64,000 nucleotides of DNA from Pseudomonas soli. GTDB lineage: Bacteria > Pseudomonadota > Gammaproteobacteria > Pseudomonadales > Pseudomonadaceae. The translations under genes and the position numbers were made by a program. The stretch's first letter is position 1, and each line of letters begins with the position of its first letter. This document shows positions 19,934-29,468 of the stretch, piece by piece. The stretch covers positions 62,001-126,000 of the forward strand of contig NZ_FOEQ01000003.1 in assembly GCF_900110655.1 (NCBI RefSeq), in the 5' to 3' direction. The notes beneath the pieces are model-generated. The model had not been told where the DNA came from, did no database searches, and saw only the letters and a program-made list of their open reading frames with translations.

Positions 19934-20641
19934 ATGAAGCCGTTCGCCTCACGTTATCTGCTTGTTGCCGCGTTTTCCCTGTTCCTGGCTGCCTGCTCCA
20001 GCAAGCCGGCCGAACAGCCGGTGGCGCCTGCCCAGCCCGATGCCTGGCAGCAGCTCGAGCAAAGCATCGCCAGCAACGAGCTGGCCACCGCCGAGGATCA
20101 ACTGGTCGCCTTGCAGGGCCAGGCGCCGGATGATGCCCGCCTCGAACCGCATCAGCGTCAGCTGGCCGAGGCCTACCTGCGCCGTAGCCAGATCGTCCTG
20201 CAGAAGGGCGATGTGAATGCCGCTGCCACGGCATTGGCCCGCGCCCGCGCGCTGATGCCGCAAGCCCCGGCCCTGACCGGCGGCGATGCCGTGGCCCAGG
20301 CCCGCAAGGCCGAACTGGAAAAGGCCGAAGCGGCGCTCAAGGCTGCCGAGTCCAAGCCCAAGGCCCGGGTGATCGACCCCACCGCGCCGACCACCGTCGT
20401 GGCACTTAAAACCACCGATAGCCGCGCCATGCGTCGCCAACTGGACGATATCGCGGCGGACGTGGTGAGTTATCAGTGCGATGTAGTGTTCCAGGTGCCG
20501 CGCACCGAGGATGCGCCTTGGCTCAAGACCCTTCTGCAGAAGCGGGTGCGCAAGCTCGACAGTGGATTCGAGCTGAAGCAGAAGCATGAGATCCAGCGTT
20601 CATTGCCGGCGCAGGTGGTGTTGATTCCCCATCAGCAATAA
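19934..20641 (+). CDS. Lipoprotein of unknown function with repeat-like helices
   Basis: This 235-residue lipoprotein (lipobox LAAC, Cys about residue 21) has an Ala/Gln-rich helical middle (about residues 35-140) that looks like one or two TPR-like helix pairs, and a C-terminal part of about 75 residues ending QRSLPAQVVLIPHQQ. A protein of this kind follows znuB in other Pseudomonas. It has its own 130-base upstream gap. I cannot assign a function; a role in envelope assembly is only a guess from its location. Confidence 0.75.
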   Translation: MKPFASRYLLVAAFSLFLAACSSKPAEQPVAPAQPDAWQQLEQSIASNELATAEDQLVALQGQAPDDARLEPHQRQLAEAYLRRSQIVLQKGDVNAAATALARARALMPQAPALTGGDAVAQARKAELEKAEAALKAAESKPKARVIDPTAPTTVVALKTTDSRAMRRQLDDIAADVVSYQCDVVFQVPRTEDAPWLKTLLQKRVRKLDSGFELKQKHEIQRSLPAQVVLIPHQQ

Positions 20642-20662
20642 ACCTGTCCGGGCCTCATCGCC

Positions 20663-20714
20663 GACAAGCCGGCTCCCACAGGGAACGCCTACAATCTGTG
20701 GGAGCCGGCTTGTC
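20663..20714. repeat. Inverted repeat (REP type) between the lipoprotein gene and katE
   Basis: Arms GACAAGCCGGCTCCCACAG (20663-20681) and its exact complement (20696-20714) surround a 14-base loop. It lies between the converging 3' ends. Confidence 0.85.
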
Positions 20715-20754
20715 GTGGACGAACCGCGGCGATAGGCTGCAGAGCAGCCCCCGA

Positions 20755-22899
20755 TTAAGCAGGAATAGCTTCGGCAGCCGCCTCCCGCGCCCACACCCGG
20801 TGCCCCTCGACTGCCTTGAAGAAGGCCTCGAACGCCTTCTGGTCATCGCCCAGTAGCAGCCCCGCATCCTCCTTGAGCCCCAGCTTGTTCAGCAGCAGCT
20901 TGCCTTCACTGGCTACGCCCATGGGCTTGAGATGCTTGTAAGCCTCGAGCAGGAAGTGCTTGGCCACGCCGCTGTTTTCCAGCGCCTCCAGCGAAGCCTT
21001 GCCCGCCGGCACCCACACGCCGTCGAACATCACCGACGGCATGCCCTCCATCGACGCATCCACCGGCAGCTGCTTGCCACCGGCAGTCTTGACCGGTGCC
21101 GAGGTCGGCCCCAGCAGCATCGGACGCGCACGCTGTGCTTCCAGCGCCTTGACCACCTTGTCGACGCTCGTATCGTCCACGCCGTCAGCCATCAGGATGG
21201 CAATCTTGCGTCCACTGATACCGATGTCACCGGGGTGATTCATCTGGCTCAGTGCCTCGGATTGCGCCGGCTTGCTGGCCTTGACCGTAACCGTCCCGGC
21301 CTTCGGCGCGGGCAAGCCGAGGTTGGCCGCCACGGCAGCTGCCAGCTTGAGGTCGATATTGGCCAGGATCTCGTTCACCTCCCGCGCCCGGATCGTCTCG
21401 CGCTCCACCTTGCCCAGCTCGAAGCTGTAGGCCTTGATGATGTGCTGCTGCTCGGTGGGGCTCATGCTCTGGAAGAAAAGCCGCGCCTGGGAGAAATGAT
21501 CGCCGAACGACTCGCTGCGCTGGCGGATCTTATGAGCGTCGATGCGCTCTTGATAACTTTCGAAACCGCCATCCTGCGCGGCGGGGGGCGTTTCCTTCGG
21601 CCAGCCGCCATCGATCGAGTTGGGCTCGTAGGACGCCCGACCCTTGTCGATGGTCATTCGATGCATCGCATCGCGCTGGCCGCTGTGGTTGGGCGCAACA
21701 GGACGGTTGATCGGGATCTCATGGAAGTTCGGCCCACCCAGACGGCTGATCTGGGTATCGGTGTAAGAAAACAGCCGGCCCTGCAATAACGGATCGTTGC
21801 TGAAATCGATGCCCGGCACGATATGCCCGGGGCAGAAGGCGATCTGCTCCACCTCGGCAAAGAAGTTGTCTGGGTTGCGGTCGAGGACCATCTTGCCCAG
21901 CGGGGTTACCGGCACCAGCTCCTCTGGAATGATCTTGGTCGGGTCGAGCAAGTCGAAGTCGAACTTGTGCTCGTCGGCCTCCGGCACAATCTGCACGCCC
22001 AGCTCCCATTCCGGGTAATGACCGGTCTCGATCGCTTCCCACAGGTCGCGGCGGTGGTAGTCGGTGTCCTTGCCGGCAAGCTTCTGGGCTTCGTCCCACA
22101 GCACAGAGTGCACGCCCTGGCGCGGCTTCCAGTGGAACTTGACGAAGCTGGCCACGCCTTGGGCATTGATCAACCGGAAGGTATGCACGCCAAAGCCTTC
22201 CATCATGCGCAGGCTGCGCGGAATGGCCCGGTCGGACATCGCCCACATGACCATGTGCGCGGATTCCGGCACCAGCGAAACGAAGTCCCAGAAGGTGTCG
22301 TGGGCAGAGCCACCGGTGGGCATCTCGTTGTGCGGTTCGGGTTTGACCGCGTGGACGAAGTCGGGGAACTTGATCGCGTCCTGGATGAAGAACACCGGCA
22401 TGTTGTTGCCGACCAGATCGAAGTTGCCTTCATCGGTGTAGAACTTCACCGCAAAGCCGCGCACGTCGCGCACCGTGTCGCCCGACCCGCGTGGACCCTG
22501 CACGGTGGAAAAGCGCACGAACACCGGGGTGATTTTCTCGGGATCTTGCAGGAAACCGGCCTTGGTCAGTTCGGCATGGCAGCCGTAGCTCTGGAAGTAG
22601 CCATGGGCGCCGGTCCCGCGGGCATGGACGATGCGCTCGGGTATGCGCTCATGGTCGAAGTGGGTGATCTTCTCGCGCATGATGAAGTCTTCGAGCAGCG
22701 AAGGCCCGCGAGCTCCAGCCTTAAGGCTGTTCTGGTTGTCGGCGATCTTCACCCCCTGGTTGGTACGCAACGCCTGGCCGCTGGCGTCACTGCGAAACGC
22801 TTCCAAGCTCTGCAGTTTGGCGTTGGTGTTGGCCTTGTCCGGGGTGTCGGTGCCGGCGACCGTGCTCGGCTGCGGCGCCAGGGGCTTCTTGCTGGGCAT
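20755..22899 (-). CDS. katE: KatE, large-subunit catalase HPII
   Basis: This 714-residue heme catalase disproportionates hydrogen peroxide. Catalytic histidine is in [14 protein letters not shown], catalytic Asn in [11 protein letters not shown], and the heme-ligand tyrosine in [18 protein letters not shown]. The last 150 residues or so form the DJ-1/flavodoxin-like domain that marks large-subunit catalases ([14 protein letters not shown]). The ATG at 22899 follows GAGGAG. Enzymes of this class are usually induced in stationary phase; I see no clear RpoS promoter. Confidence 0.97.
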   Translation of the reverse strand: MPSKKPLAPQPSTVAGTDTPDKANTNAKLQSLEAFRSDASGQALRTNQGVKIADNQNSLKAGARGPSLLEDFIMREKITHFDHERIPERIVHARGTGAHGYFQSYGCHAELTKAGFLQDPEKITPVFVRFSTVQGPRGSGDTVRDVRGFAVKFYTDEGNFDLVGNNMPVFFIQDAIKFPDFVHAVKPEPHNEMPTGGSAHDTFWDFVSLVPESAHMVMWAMSDRAIPRSLRMMEGFGVHTFRLINAQGVASFVKFHWKPRQGVHSVLWDEAQKLAGKDTDYHRRDLWEAIETGHYPEWELGVQIVPEADEHKFDFDLLDPTKIIPEELVPVTPLGKMVLDRNPDNFFAEVEQIAFCPGHIVPGIDFSNDPLLQGRLFSYTDTQISRLGGPNFHEIPINRPVAPNHSGQRDAMHRMTIDKGRASYEPNSIDGGWPKETPPAAQDGGFESYQERIDAHKIRQRSESFGDHFSQARLFFQSMSPTEQQHIIKAYSFELGKVERETIRAREVNEILANIDLKLAAAVAANLGLPAPKAGTVTVKASKPAQSEALSQMNHPGDIGISGRKIAILMADGVDDTSVDKVVKALEAQRARPMLLGPTSAPVKTAGGKQLPVDASMEGMPSVMFDGVWVPAGKASLEALENSGVAKHFLLEAYKHLKPMGVASEGKLLLNKLGLKEDAGLLLGDDQKAFEAFFKAVEGHRVWAREAAAEAIPA

Positions 22900-23121
22900 C
22901 TTCGGCTCTCCTCATCAGTCTTCAGGCTGCCCATTCGGGCTAGTTGAAGTAGTGACTGGGCCGCCCTTGAATGCGTTCAATCGGATTGCCGACCATCGCG
23001 TTATGCCGATTGGATTGGAGCGTGACGAAATAAATGCTAAGAACACGCAGGGGAAAAGGCTAAAATGCGCGCCCCGGCTAACCGCTGACCCAAATTCCAT
23101 GCGCCCCACAAGGTTCGCTCA

Positions 23122-24129
23122 GTGATCGAGTTTCAAAATGTCCACAAGACCTACCGCGTCGCCGGTAGGGATATCCCGGCCCTGAACCCGACCAGCCTGA
23201 CCATCGAAGATGGCCAGGTGTTCGGCCTGATCGGCCACTCCGGTGCCGGCAAGAGCACCATGCTGCGCCTTATCAACCGCCTCGAGGAGCCGTCCGGCGG
23301 CAAGATCGTGGTCGACGGTGAAGACGTCACCGCCTTCGACTCGAACCAGCTGCGGCGCTTCCGCCAGCAGGTCGGCATGATCTTCCAGCACTTCAACCTG
23401 CTGGCCTCCAAGACCGTCGCCGACAATGTCGCCCTGCCGCTGGTGCTGGCGGGCGAGCTGTCGCGTGGCGAGATCGACAAGCGCGTCACCGAGCTGCTGG
23501 CCCGTGTCGGCCTTTCCGAGCATGCCCGCAAGTACCCGGCGCAACTGTCGGGTGGGCAGAAGCAGCGCGTCGGCATCGCCCGCGCCCTGTCCACCAACCC
23601 CAAGATCCTGCTGTGCGACGAGGCCACCAGCGCCCTGGACCCGCAGACCACGGCCTCGGTCCTGCAATTGCTGGCCGAGATCAACCGCGAGCTGAAGCTG
23701 ACCATCGTGCTGATCACCCACGAGATGGACGTGATTCGCAGGGTCTGCGACCGCGTGGCGGTGATGGATGCCGGGCAGATCGTCGAGCTGGGCCCGGTGG
23801 CCGACGTGTTCCTGCACCCGCAGCACGCCACCACCAAGCGTTTCGTCCAGGAAGACGAGCAGGTCGACGAGAACGAACAACGCGACGATTTCGCCCATGT
23901 GCCGGGGCGCATCGTGCGCCTGACCTTCCAGGGCTGCGCCACCTACGCGCCGCTGCTGGGCACCGTGGCCCGCGAAACCGGCGTGGACTACAGCATCCTT
24001 GCCGGGCGCATCGACCGCATCAAGGACATTCCCTATGGCCAGCTGACCCTTGCCCTGATCGGTGGAGACATGGAGGCGGCATTCGCCCGCTTCACTGCAG
24101 CTGACGTACATATGGAGGTACTGCGTTGA
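23122..24129 (+). CDS. metN: MetN, ATPase of the methionine importer
   Basis: This 335-residue ABC ATPase starts with GTG ([11 protein letters not shown]), with AAGG upstream. Walker [10 protein letters not shown], signature [15 protein letters not shown] and Walker [13 protein letters not shown] are clear. The C-terminal 90 residues or so ([23 protein letters not shown]...) are the NIL domain, which binds methionine and inhibits transport. The stop overlaps the metI start. Confidence 0.95.
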   Translation: MIEFQNVHKTYRVAGRDIPALNPTSLTIEDGQVFGLIGHSGAGKSTMLRLINRLEEPSGGKIVVDGEDVTAFDSNQLRRFRQQVGMIFQHFNLLASKTVADNVALPLVLAGELSRGEIDKRVTELLARVGLSEHARKYPAQLSGGQKQRVGIARALSTNPKILLCDEATSALDPQTTASVLQLLAEINRELKLTIVLITHEMDVIRRVCDRVAVMDAGQIVELGPVADVFLHPQHATTKRFVQEDEQVDENEQRDDFAHVPGRIVRLTFQGCATYAPLLGTVARETGVDYSILAGRIDRIKDIPYGQLTLALIGGDMEAAFARFTAADVHMEVLR

Positions 24130-24800
24130 TGGACATCCTCAGCTATTTCGCCAACGTCGACTGGGTCGAGATCTGGCAGGCGACCAACGACACCATGGTC
24201 ATGCTGTTCATCTCTCTGGCCTTCATCATCCTGCTGGGCCTGCCACTGGGTGTCGTGCTGTTCCTGTTCAGCCCACGGCAGATGTTCGAGCACAAGAAGG
24301 TCTACGCCGTGCTGGCGACCATCGTCAACATCGTGCGTTCGGTGCCGTTCATCATCCTGCTGATCGTGATGATCCCGATCACGGTGCTGATCACCGGCAC
24401 CTCGCTGGGCGTTGCCGGTGCCATCCCGCCGCTGGTGGTGGGGACCACGCCGTTCTTCGCGCGGCTGGTGGAAACCGCCCTGCGTGAGGTGGACCGCGGC
24501 ATCATCGAGGCGACCCAGTCGATGGGCGCCACCACCCGCCAGATCATCTTCAAGGCCGTGCTGCCTGAAGCGATGCCGGGCATCATCGCCGCCATCACCG
24601 TGACCGCCATCACCTTGGTGTCCTACACCGCCATGGCCGGCGTGGTCGGGGCCGGTGGCCTGGGTGACTTGTCGATCCGTTTCGGCTATCAACGCTTCCA
24701 GACCGACGTGATGATCGTCACCGTGGTGCTGCTGGTCATTCTGGTCCAGGTACTGCAAATGATCGGCGACAAGCTAGTCGTGCATTTTTCCCGTAAGTAA
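24129..24800 (+). CDS. metI: MetI, permease of the methionine importer
   Basis: This 223-residue permease has five hydrophobic segments and the EAA-loop motif (EATQSMGATTRQIIFKAVLPEAMPGI). ATG 24129 overlaps the metN stop by one base. It forms the D/L-methionine channel with MetN. Confidence 0.95.
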   Translation: MDILSYFANVDWVEIWQATNDTMVMLFISLAFIILLGLPLGVVLFLFSPRQMFEHKKVYAVLATIVNIVRSVPFIILLIVMIPITVLITGTSLGVAGAIPPLVVGTTPFFARLVETALREVDRGIIEATQSMGATTRQIIFKAVLPEAMPGIIAAITVTAITLVSYTAMAGVVGAGGLGDLSIRFGYQRFQTDVMIVTVVLLVILVQVLQMIGDKLVVHFSRK

Positions 24801-24808
24801 CCCCAATG

Positions 24809-24827
24809 GGGTCGGCCCAGCCGACCC
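24809..24827 (+). repeat. Stem-loop between metI and metQ
   Basis: GGGTCGGC-CCA-GCCGACCC is a perfect hairpin in the 64-base gap. Such hairpins often protect or partly terminate the mRNA, so that the binding protein is made in excess over the membrane parts. Confidence 0.6.
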
Positions 24828-24864
24828 GTTCGGGGGCCATCGCGGCCCTCACAAGGAGTGATCA

Positions 24865-25635
24865 ATGAAGAAGCTGCTTGCTGTTGTCGCCGCGGTAGCG
24901 GCCTTCTCGGCCCACGCCGAGACCCTGACGGTCGCCGCCACCCCGGTGCCGCACGCCGAAATCCTCAACTTCGTCAAGCCGCAGCTGGCGAAGGAAGGCG
25001 TGGAACTGAAGGTCAAGGAGTTCACCGACTACATCCAGCCGAACGTGCAGGTGTCGGAAAAGCGCCTGGACGCCAACTTCTTCCAGCACCAGCCGTACCT
25101 GGATGAGTTCAACAAGGCCAAGGGCACTCACTTGGTAAGCGTCGCCGGCGTGCACATCGAGCCGCTGGGTGTGTACTCGACCAAGGTCAAGGAGCTCGAC
25201 AAACTGCCTTCCGGCGCCGCCGTGGTCATTCCCAACGACGCCACCAACGGCGGCCGCGCCCTGCTGCTGCTGGACAAGGCCGGAGTGATCAAGCTCAAGG
25301 ACAACACGAACATCCTGTCGACCATCAAGGACATCGCCGAGAACCCGAAGAACCTGAAGTTCCGGGAGCTGGAAGCCGCGACCATCCCGCGTGTGCTGAC
25401 CCAGGTCGATGCCGCCCTGATCAACACCAACTACGCGCTGGAAGCCAAGCTCAACCCGGAAAAAGACGCCCTGGCCATCGAAGGCAAGGACTCTCCGTAC
25501 GTGAACATCCTGGTGACCCGCGAGGACAACAAGGACGCGGACGCGGTGAAGAAGCTGGTACAGGCCCTGCACTCGCCTGAGGTGAAGCAGTTCATTACCG
25601 AGAAGTACAAGGGCGCTGTGGTTCCTGCGTTCTAA
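24865..25635 (+). CDS. metQ: MetQ, methionine-binding protein
   Basis: This 256-residue periplasmic protein has a signal peptide ending SAHA (residue 18) and the NlpA family sequence (ATPVPHAEILNFVKPQLAKEG, DANFFQHQPYLDEF). The signal lacks a lipobox cysteine, so this member appears soluble rather than lipid-anchored. The ribosome-binding site AAGGAG is strong. It is the third gene of metNIQ. Confidence 0.95.
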   Translation: MKKLLAVVAAVAAFSAHAETLTVAATPVPHAEILNFVKPQLAKEGVELKVKEFTDYIQPNVQVSEKRLDANFFQHQPYLDEFNKAKGTHLVSVAGVHIEPLGVYSTKVKELDKLPSGAAVVIPNDATNGGRALLLLDKAGVIKLKDNTNILSTIKDIAENPKNLKFRELEAATIPRVLTQVDAALINTNYALEAKLNPEKDALAIEGKDSPYVNILVTREDNKDADAVKKLVQALHSPEVKQFITEKYKGAVVPAF

Positions 25636-25648
25636 GCTGAAATTCCCA

Positions 25649-25665
25649 GGGCCGCTTTGCGGCCC
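25649..25665 (+). repeat. Stem-loop after metQ
   Basis: GGGCCGC-TTT-GCGGCCC is a perfect hairpin 13 bases past the metQ stop, without a T-run. It is probably a 3'-end structure and not a full intrinsic terminator. Confidence 0.45.
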
Positions 25666-25682
25666 ATCGCGATACAGGGCCG

Positions 25683-25731
25683 CTCCCACAGTTGCAGTGC
25701 CAGCTCAACCCTAGCACTGCAACTGTGGGAG
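25683..25731. repeat. Inverted repeat of REP type after metQ
   Basis: CTCCCACAGTTGCAGTGC (25683-25700) and its exact complement (25714-25731) enclose 13 bases. A REP core GGGCTTGCCCGCGAT follows. Confidence 0.85.
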
Positions 25732-25792
25732 TGGGCTTGCCCGCGATGCATCTACAAAGGCTGGACTGCGTTTTGTCACCTTATAACTCAGC

Positions 25793-26638
25793 CTAGTTGT
25801 CTGTTCCACCGCGCAACACCGCCAAAGCGTCCAGATAATTGTTGTACGTCAAACCCTGGGCCGGATCTGCGAAAGAACCAGTAACACCGCCCAAAGCCAC
25901 TGAAGTTCTCCTGAGTTCAACCATAACTGCCTGCGCACGGGCTGGATTCACTTCAATGGGTATTGCCGTTGCCGTCGTGAGCCTCTGCTCCACTGCCGCC
26001 TTCATGGACGCTTTGATTGATTCCCTATTGGGACGTGGTGCCGAACTACTTGGTCCGGTTACTGTGTTTGGAGAGCTTGCTCCATGTACTGCGTGTTGTG
26101 GCTGTAGAGCGGTATTGGTGTCAGGGAGTGGTAGCTGATCAAAGTGGGCCATCATTCCCTCCAGCACCTGGGAAGGTGACATCCCGCTTTCAGAAATTCG
26201 TCTAGCAGTGTTACCCGCTCCTGAATGACGGCCGGGCGAAGAGGATCTGAGCATATGGCCAGTCGGGTCGCTGAAATTCACAGGATCGCCATTGCAGTAG
26301 ACATAACAATTGATGCCGCCCTCCAAGAAAGGGCTCAGCGAATCTGGTGAATGGAAGCGCATGAATGTCGTGCTGTACAAGCGGTACCCATTTCCGAGCA
26401 AGTAGCTTTGTAGCTCGGTGGACCTCAACTGGCCCGTGAAGCCCAGGCGCGATTGCAATACAGTTTCCAGCCCGTAGGGCGTGTAGGCTCCAACACGTCT
26501 ACCGTTCATATCAGTTTCGCAAAGCGGCGAAGCTTGCTGATTGGTACTAAGCAGCATTGTCAGCGCCTGGAGGCGACGTGTACTGCCCTGCGCCAAAGAT
26601 CTGGTGTTGCAAACTCGGCTTTTGTCCGTAGATGGCAT
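25793..26638 (-). CDS. Orphan RHS-core protein with variable C-terminal tip
   Basis: This 281-residue protein has an RHS repeat-associated core (about residues 45-130; AYTPYG, LGFTGQ, YLLGNGYRLYSTTFMRF, SPFLEGGINCYVYCNGDPVNFSDPTGH). The last 145 residues or so are unrelated to the core and hydrophilic, as in polymorphic-toxin tips. I recognise no toxin motif in the tip. No RHS repeats, VgrG or obvious immunity gene adjoin it. ATG 26638 follows GGAG by eight bases; a GTG at 26647 is an alternative. Codon use is less GC-rich than in the neighbours, and REP palindromes lie on both sides, which suggests acquisition. Confidence 0.8.
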   Translation of the reverse strand: MPSTDKSRVCNTRSLAQGSTRRLQALTMLLSTNQQASPLCETDMNGRRVGAYTPYGLETVLQSRLGFTGQLRSTELQSYLLGNGYRLYSTTFMRFHSPDSLSPFLEGGINCYVYCNGDPVNFSDPTGHMLRSSSPGRHSGAGNTARRISESGMSPSQVLEGMMAHFDQLPLPDTNTALQPQHAVHGASSPNTVTGPSSSAPRPNRESIKASMKAAVEQRLTTATAIPIEVNPARAQAVMVELRRTSVALGGVTGSFADPAQGLTYNNYLDALAVLRGGTDN

Positions 26639-26797
26639 TTCGGGCACTCCGAACTAATGGTTCGGGCGCTAGCCTGTAAGGGATGAGACATTCGTTCAAC
26701 TGGTAGAATTACCAGGTCTGATAGCCTGCGTGCTACTTCGGAACTGCTGCGGATGCTCTGCGGCTCTTTCGCAGCTGGCCCAAGGATTGAATGCCAA

Positions 26798-26859
26798 TCG
26801 CGGGGCAAGCCCGCTCCCACGCAAGTTATGTCCGGCGTGGGAGCGGGCTTGCCCCGCGA
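26798..26859. repeat. Perfect 25-bp REP inverted repeat
   Basis: TCGCGGGGCAAGCCCGCTCC (first 20 of 25 bases; 26798-26822) and its exact complement (26835-26859) surround a 12-base loop. It separates the RHS gene from the sco gene and lies just past the sco stop. The other bases between 26639 and 26797 show only a short IR, CTGGTAATTCTACCAG, near 26699. Confidence 0.9.
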
Positions 26860-26872
26860 CTCATTTCAACGG

Positions 26873-27505
26873 TCAGTCGCGCTTCACAAGCCCCGGCAAC
26901 TGCGCCACCAGCTTCTGGTTGTTGAACGGCGCACGGATGAACCCGCGCTGACGCCCGTCAGGCCCGACCACCGCCAGGTTGCCGCTGTGATCCACGGTAT
27001 ACCCCGGCTTGCTGGTATCGGCCGGGATGAACGGGATGCTCAAGGCGTTGGCCAGCTTCTGGGTGTCCTCGATCGACCCCGCCACCCCGACGAAATCCTT
27101 GTCGAAATAGCCCAGGTACTGCTTGAGCTGGTTCGGCGTGTCGCGGTTCGGGTCGACGCTCACCAGCACCACCTGCAGACGCTCCAGCGCCTCCTTGGGC
27201 AGCTCGCTCTTCACCTGGCGCAACTGGGCCAGGGTGGTCGGGCAGATGTCCGGGCAGTAGGTGTAGCCGAAGAACAGCAATGACCACTTGCCCTTGAGCT
27301 GGTCCAGCACCAGCGGCTGGCCGTCCTGGTCGGTCATGGTCACGTCCGGCACGGTACGGCTCTGCGGCAGCAGGATGATGCCGGCATCGATCAGTTCGGT
27401 GGGGTTCAACTGACCACGGTCGTTGAGCACCTTGTTGACGGTCAGGCCCATGATCAGCGCGACCAGGGCAACGAGGATGAAGACGGTTTTCTGGGTTCGG
27501 GTCAT
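26873..27505 (-). CDS. Sco1/SenC copper chaperone for cytochrome c oxidase
   Basis: This 210-residue protein has an N-terminal membrane anchor (residues 7-25) and a thioredoxin-like periplasmic domain. The copper site is complete: C84-P-D-I-C88 in YTYCPDICPT and a later histidine in YTVDHSGN. Sco proteins help to load or reduce the CuA centre of subunit II. The ATG overlaps the cyoE stop (ATGA), which ties it to the heme-synthesis genes of the cox cluster. Confidence 0.93.
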   Translation of the reverse strand: MTRTQKTVFILVALVALIMGLTVNKVLNDRGQLNPTELIDAGIILLPQSRTVPDVTMTDQDGQPLVLDQLKGKWSLLFFGYTYCPDICPTTLAQLRQVKSELPKEALERLQVVLVSVDPNRDTPNQLKQYLGYFDKDFVGVAGSIEDTQKLANALSIPFIPADTSKPGYTVDHSGNLAVVGPDGRQRGFIRAPFNNQKLVAQLPGLVKRD

Positions 27506-28401
27506 AGGTTCAGCAAAAGGTAGTGGTCTACGAGCAACGCGATGAACAGGGCGAACAGGTAGCCGATAGAGTACTTGAACGTCTTGATCGCCGCGTGCGG
27601 CCGGGTGCCACGGTACAACACCCAGGCCCAGTGCAGGAAGCGCAGGCCCAGCACCAGGGCACAGGCCAGGTACAGCGGGCCGCTCATGTGAATGGCGTAG
27701 GGCAACAGGCTCACGGCCAGCAATATCAAGGTGTAGAGCAGGATATGCAGGGCCGTGTAACGCTCGCCATGGGTAACGGGTAGCATGGGAATATCAGCTT
27801 TTGCGTACTCCTCCTTGCGATGAATCGCAAGGGCCCAGAAGTGCGGCGGTGTCCAGGCGAAGATGATCAGCACCAGCAGCAGGGGCTCGGCGCCCAGGTG
27901 CCCGCTGACCGCCACCCAGCCCAGCAATGGCGGTGCTGCCCCGGCCAGGCCGCCGATCACGATGTTCTGCGGCGTGGCTCGCTTGAGAAAGCCGGTGTAG
28001 AGCACCGCGTATCCCAGCAGCGAGGCCAGGGTCAGCCAGGCGGTGAGGGGGTTGGTGAACGTTAACAGCAAAACCATCCCTGCCACGGCCAGCAGCAGGG
28101 CGAACAGCAGTGCCGGCAAGGGCGCGACCCGGCCCTGGGCCAGCGGGCGCTTGTGGGTGCGGGCCATCAGCGCATCGACGCGGCGATCAACCACGTGGTT
28201 GACCGCCGCCGCGGCACCCGCGCACAAGCCAATTCCCAGGTTGCCGAACAGCAGGACGTTCCAGGCCACCCCCGCGCGGGTAGCGAGAAACATCCCCACC
28301 AGCGAGGTGATCAGCATCAGCACCACCACCTTCGGCTTGGTCAGTTCCAGATAGTCACGCCACCCGGCGCGCTGGCGTTCCGTGCTCAGAACCGTCGCCA
28401 C
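27502..28401 (-). CDS. cyoE: CyoE/CtaB, heme o synthase (protoheme farnesyltransferase)
   Basis: This 299-residue membrane enzyme attaches a farnesyl group to heme b. It has about nine transmembrane helices and the UbiA-type aspartate motifs (NHVVDRRVDALMARTHKRPL and the later HRKEEYAKADIPML). The start is a GTG at 28401, preceded by AGGA and overlapping the end of ctaA by 16 bases. Heme o is the substrate of the adjacent Cox15, so the two work in sequence. Confidence 0.95.
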   Translation of the reverse strand: MATVLSTERQRAGWRDYLELTKPKVVVLMLITSLVGMFLATRAGVAWNVLLFGNLGIGLCAGAAAAVNHVVDRRVDALMARTHKRPLAQGRVAPLPALLFALLLAVAGMVLLLTFTNPLTAWLTLASLLGYAVLYTGFLKRATPQNIVIGGLAGAAPPLLGWVAVSGHLGAEPLLLVLIIFAWTPPHFWALAIHRKEEYAKADIPMLPVTHGERYTALHILLYTLILLAVSLLPYAIHMSGPLYLACALVLGLRFLHWAWVLYRGTRPHAAIKTFKYSIGYLFALFIALLVDHYLLLNL

Positions 28402-29459
28402 GAATCGTTCCTCATGTGATGAGTGAGTTGCCCCCCGACCACCGGTGTCAGGCGCCAGCCATGGCCCACGCGAACCTTGTCGACCACGCGGATGCGGTAG
28501 TTCACCAGCACCATGGTCAGCAGCAGCAGCACACCGCCGGCGTTGTGGGCAACAGCCACGCCCAGCGGCAGGTGGAACAATACATTGCTGATGCCCAGGC
28601 TTAACTGCAGCGCCAGCGCCAGCAATACCAGGCGCGCCAGGCCGCTCAGGCCATGGCGGTGCAGCTTCCAGCCGAGCATCGATAGAACCGCCAGCACCAG
28701 CATTGCGCCGAGCCGGTGGCTGACATGGATCGCCGTGCGCGCATCGCTGTCCAGTTGCCCGCCCAGGTAATTGGGGCCGACATGCTGGGTCAGGTGGAAG
28801 CCGTTGCTGAAGTCCGCCGCCGGCCACCACTGGCCATGGCAGGTGGGCAGGTCGATGCAGGCCACCGCCGCGTAGTTGGCGCTGACCCAACCGCCCAGGG
28901 CGATCTGGCCGGTCACCACCAGCAGCGCCAACGCAGCGATCCGTCGCAGGCTCAGCGGCAGTTTCGGCAAGGGCGCAAAGGCCCGGGATAGACGCAGGGA
29001 TAGCAGGAAAAGCAGGCTCACCGTGGTGAACCCGCCAAGCAGGTGGGCGGTCACCACCTGGGGCCACAGTTTCAGTGTCACGGTCCACATGCCGAACGCC
29101 GCCTGGGCCAGCACCACCCCCAGCAGCAACACCGGCAGGCGGTAGGGCTGGCCGTCATGGGCATGCCGGCGTACAGCCTGGAAGGCAAGCAGTGCGATCA
29201 CCAGCGCCAGGGTGCCAGCGAAATAGCGATGGACCATCTCCGCCCAGCCCTTGGCTTCTTCCACCGGGTGCTCAGGGAAGTGCAGCTCGGCATGGGCCAG
29301 TTGGGCATCGGTCTTGGGCACGCTGATGAAGCCGTAGCACCCCGGCCAGTCGGGGCAGCCAAGACCAGCGTGAGTCAGGCGAGTGTAGGCGCCGAGCAGC
29401 ACGACCAGCAGCGCCAGTAGCGTGGCGAACACAGCAAGGCGGAATCCGGGTCTGGCCAT
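28386..29459 (-). CDS. ctaA: CtaA/Cox15, heme a synthase
   Basis: This 357-residue eight-helix membrane protein converts heme o to heme a for the aa3 oxidase. Heme-ligand histidines are seen in MVHRYFAG, TAHLLGG, HVSHRLGA and VAHNAGG. Cysteines in GLGCPDWPGC lie in the first loop. It follows the small membrane-anchored protein gene by nine bases in the same operon. Confidence 0.94.
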   Translation of the reverse strand: MARPGFRLAVFATLLALLVVLLGAYTRLTHAGLGCPDWPGCYGFISVPKTDAQLAHAELHFPEHPVEEAKGWAEMVHRYFAGTLALVIALLAFQAVRRHAHDGQPYRLPVLLLGVVLAQAAFGMWTVTLKLWPQVVTAHLLGGFTTVSLLFLLSLRLSRAFAPLPKLPLSLRRIAALALLVVTGQIALGGWVSANYAAVACIDLPTCHGQWWPAADFSNGFHLTQHVGPNYLGGQLDSDARTAIHVSHRLGAMLVLAVLSMLGWKLHRHGLSGLARLVLLALALQLSLGISNVLFHLPLGVAVAHNAGGVLLLLTMVLVNYRIRVVDKVRVGHGWRLTPVVGGQLTHHMRNDSWRRF

Positions 29460-29468
29460 GGCAGCCTC

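Noticed and set aside
22900..23121. Search for a SAM riboswitch or MetJ site upstream of metN
   Set aside because: No convincing structure or repeated MET box was found, and neither is expected in Pseudomonas.
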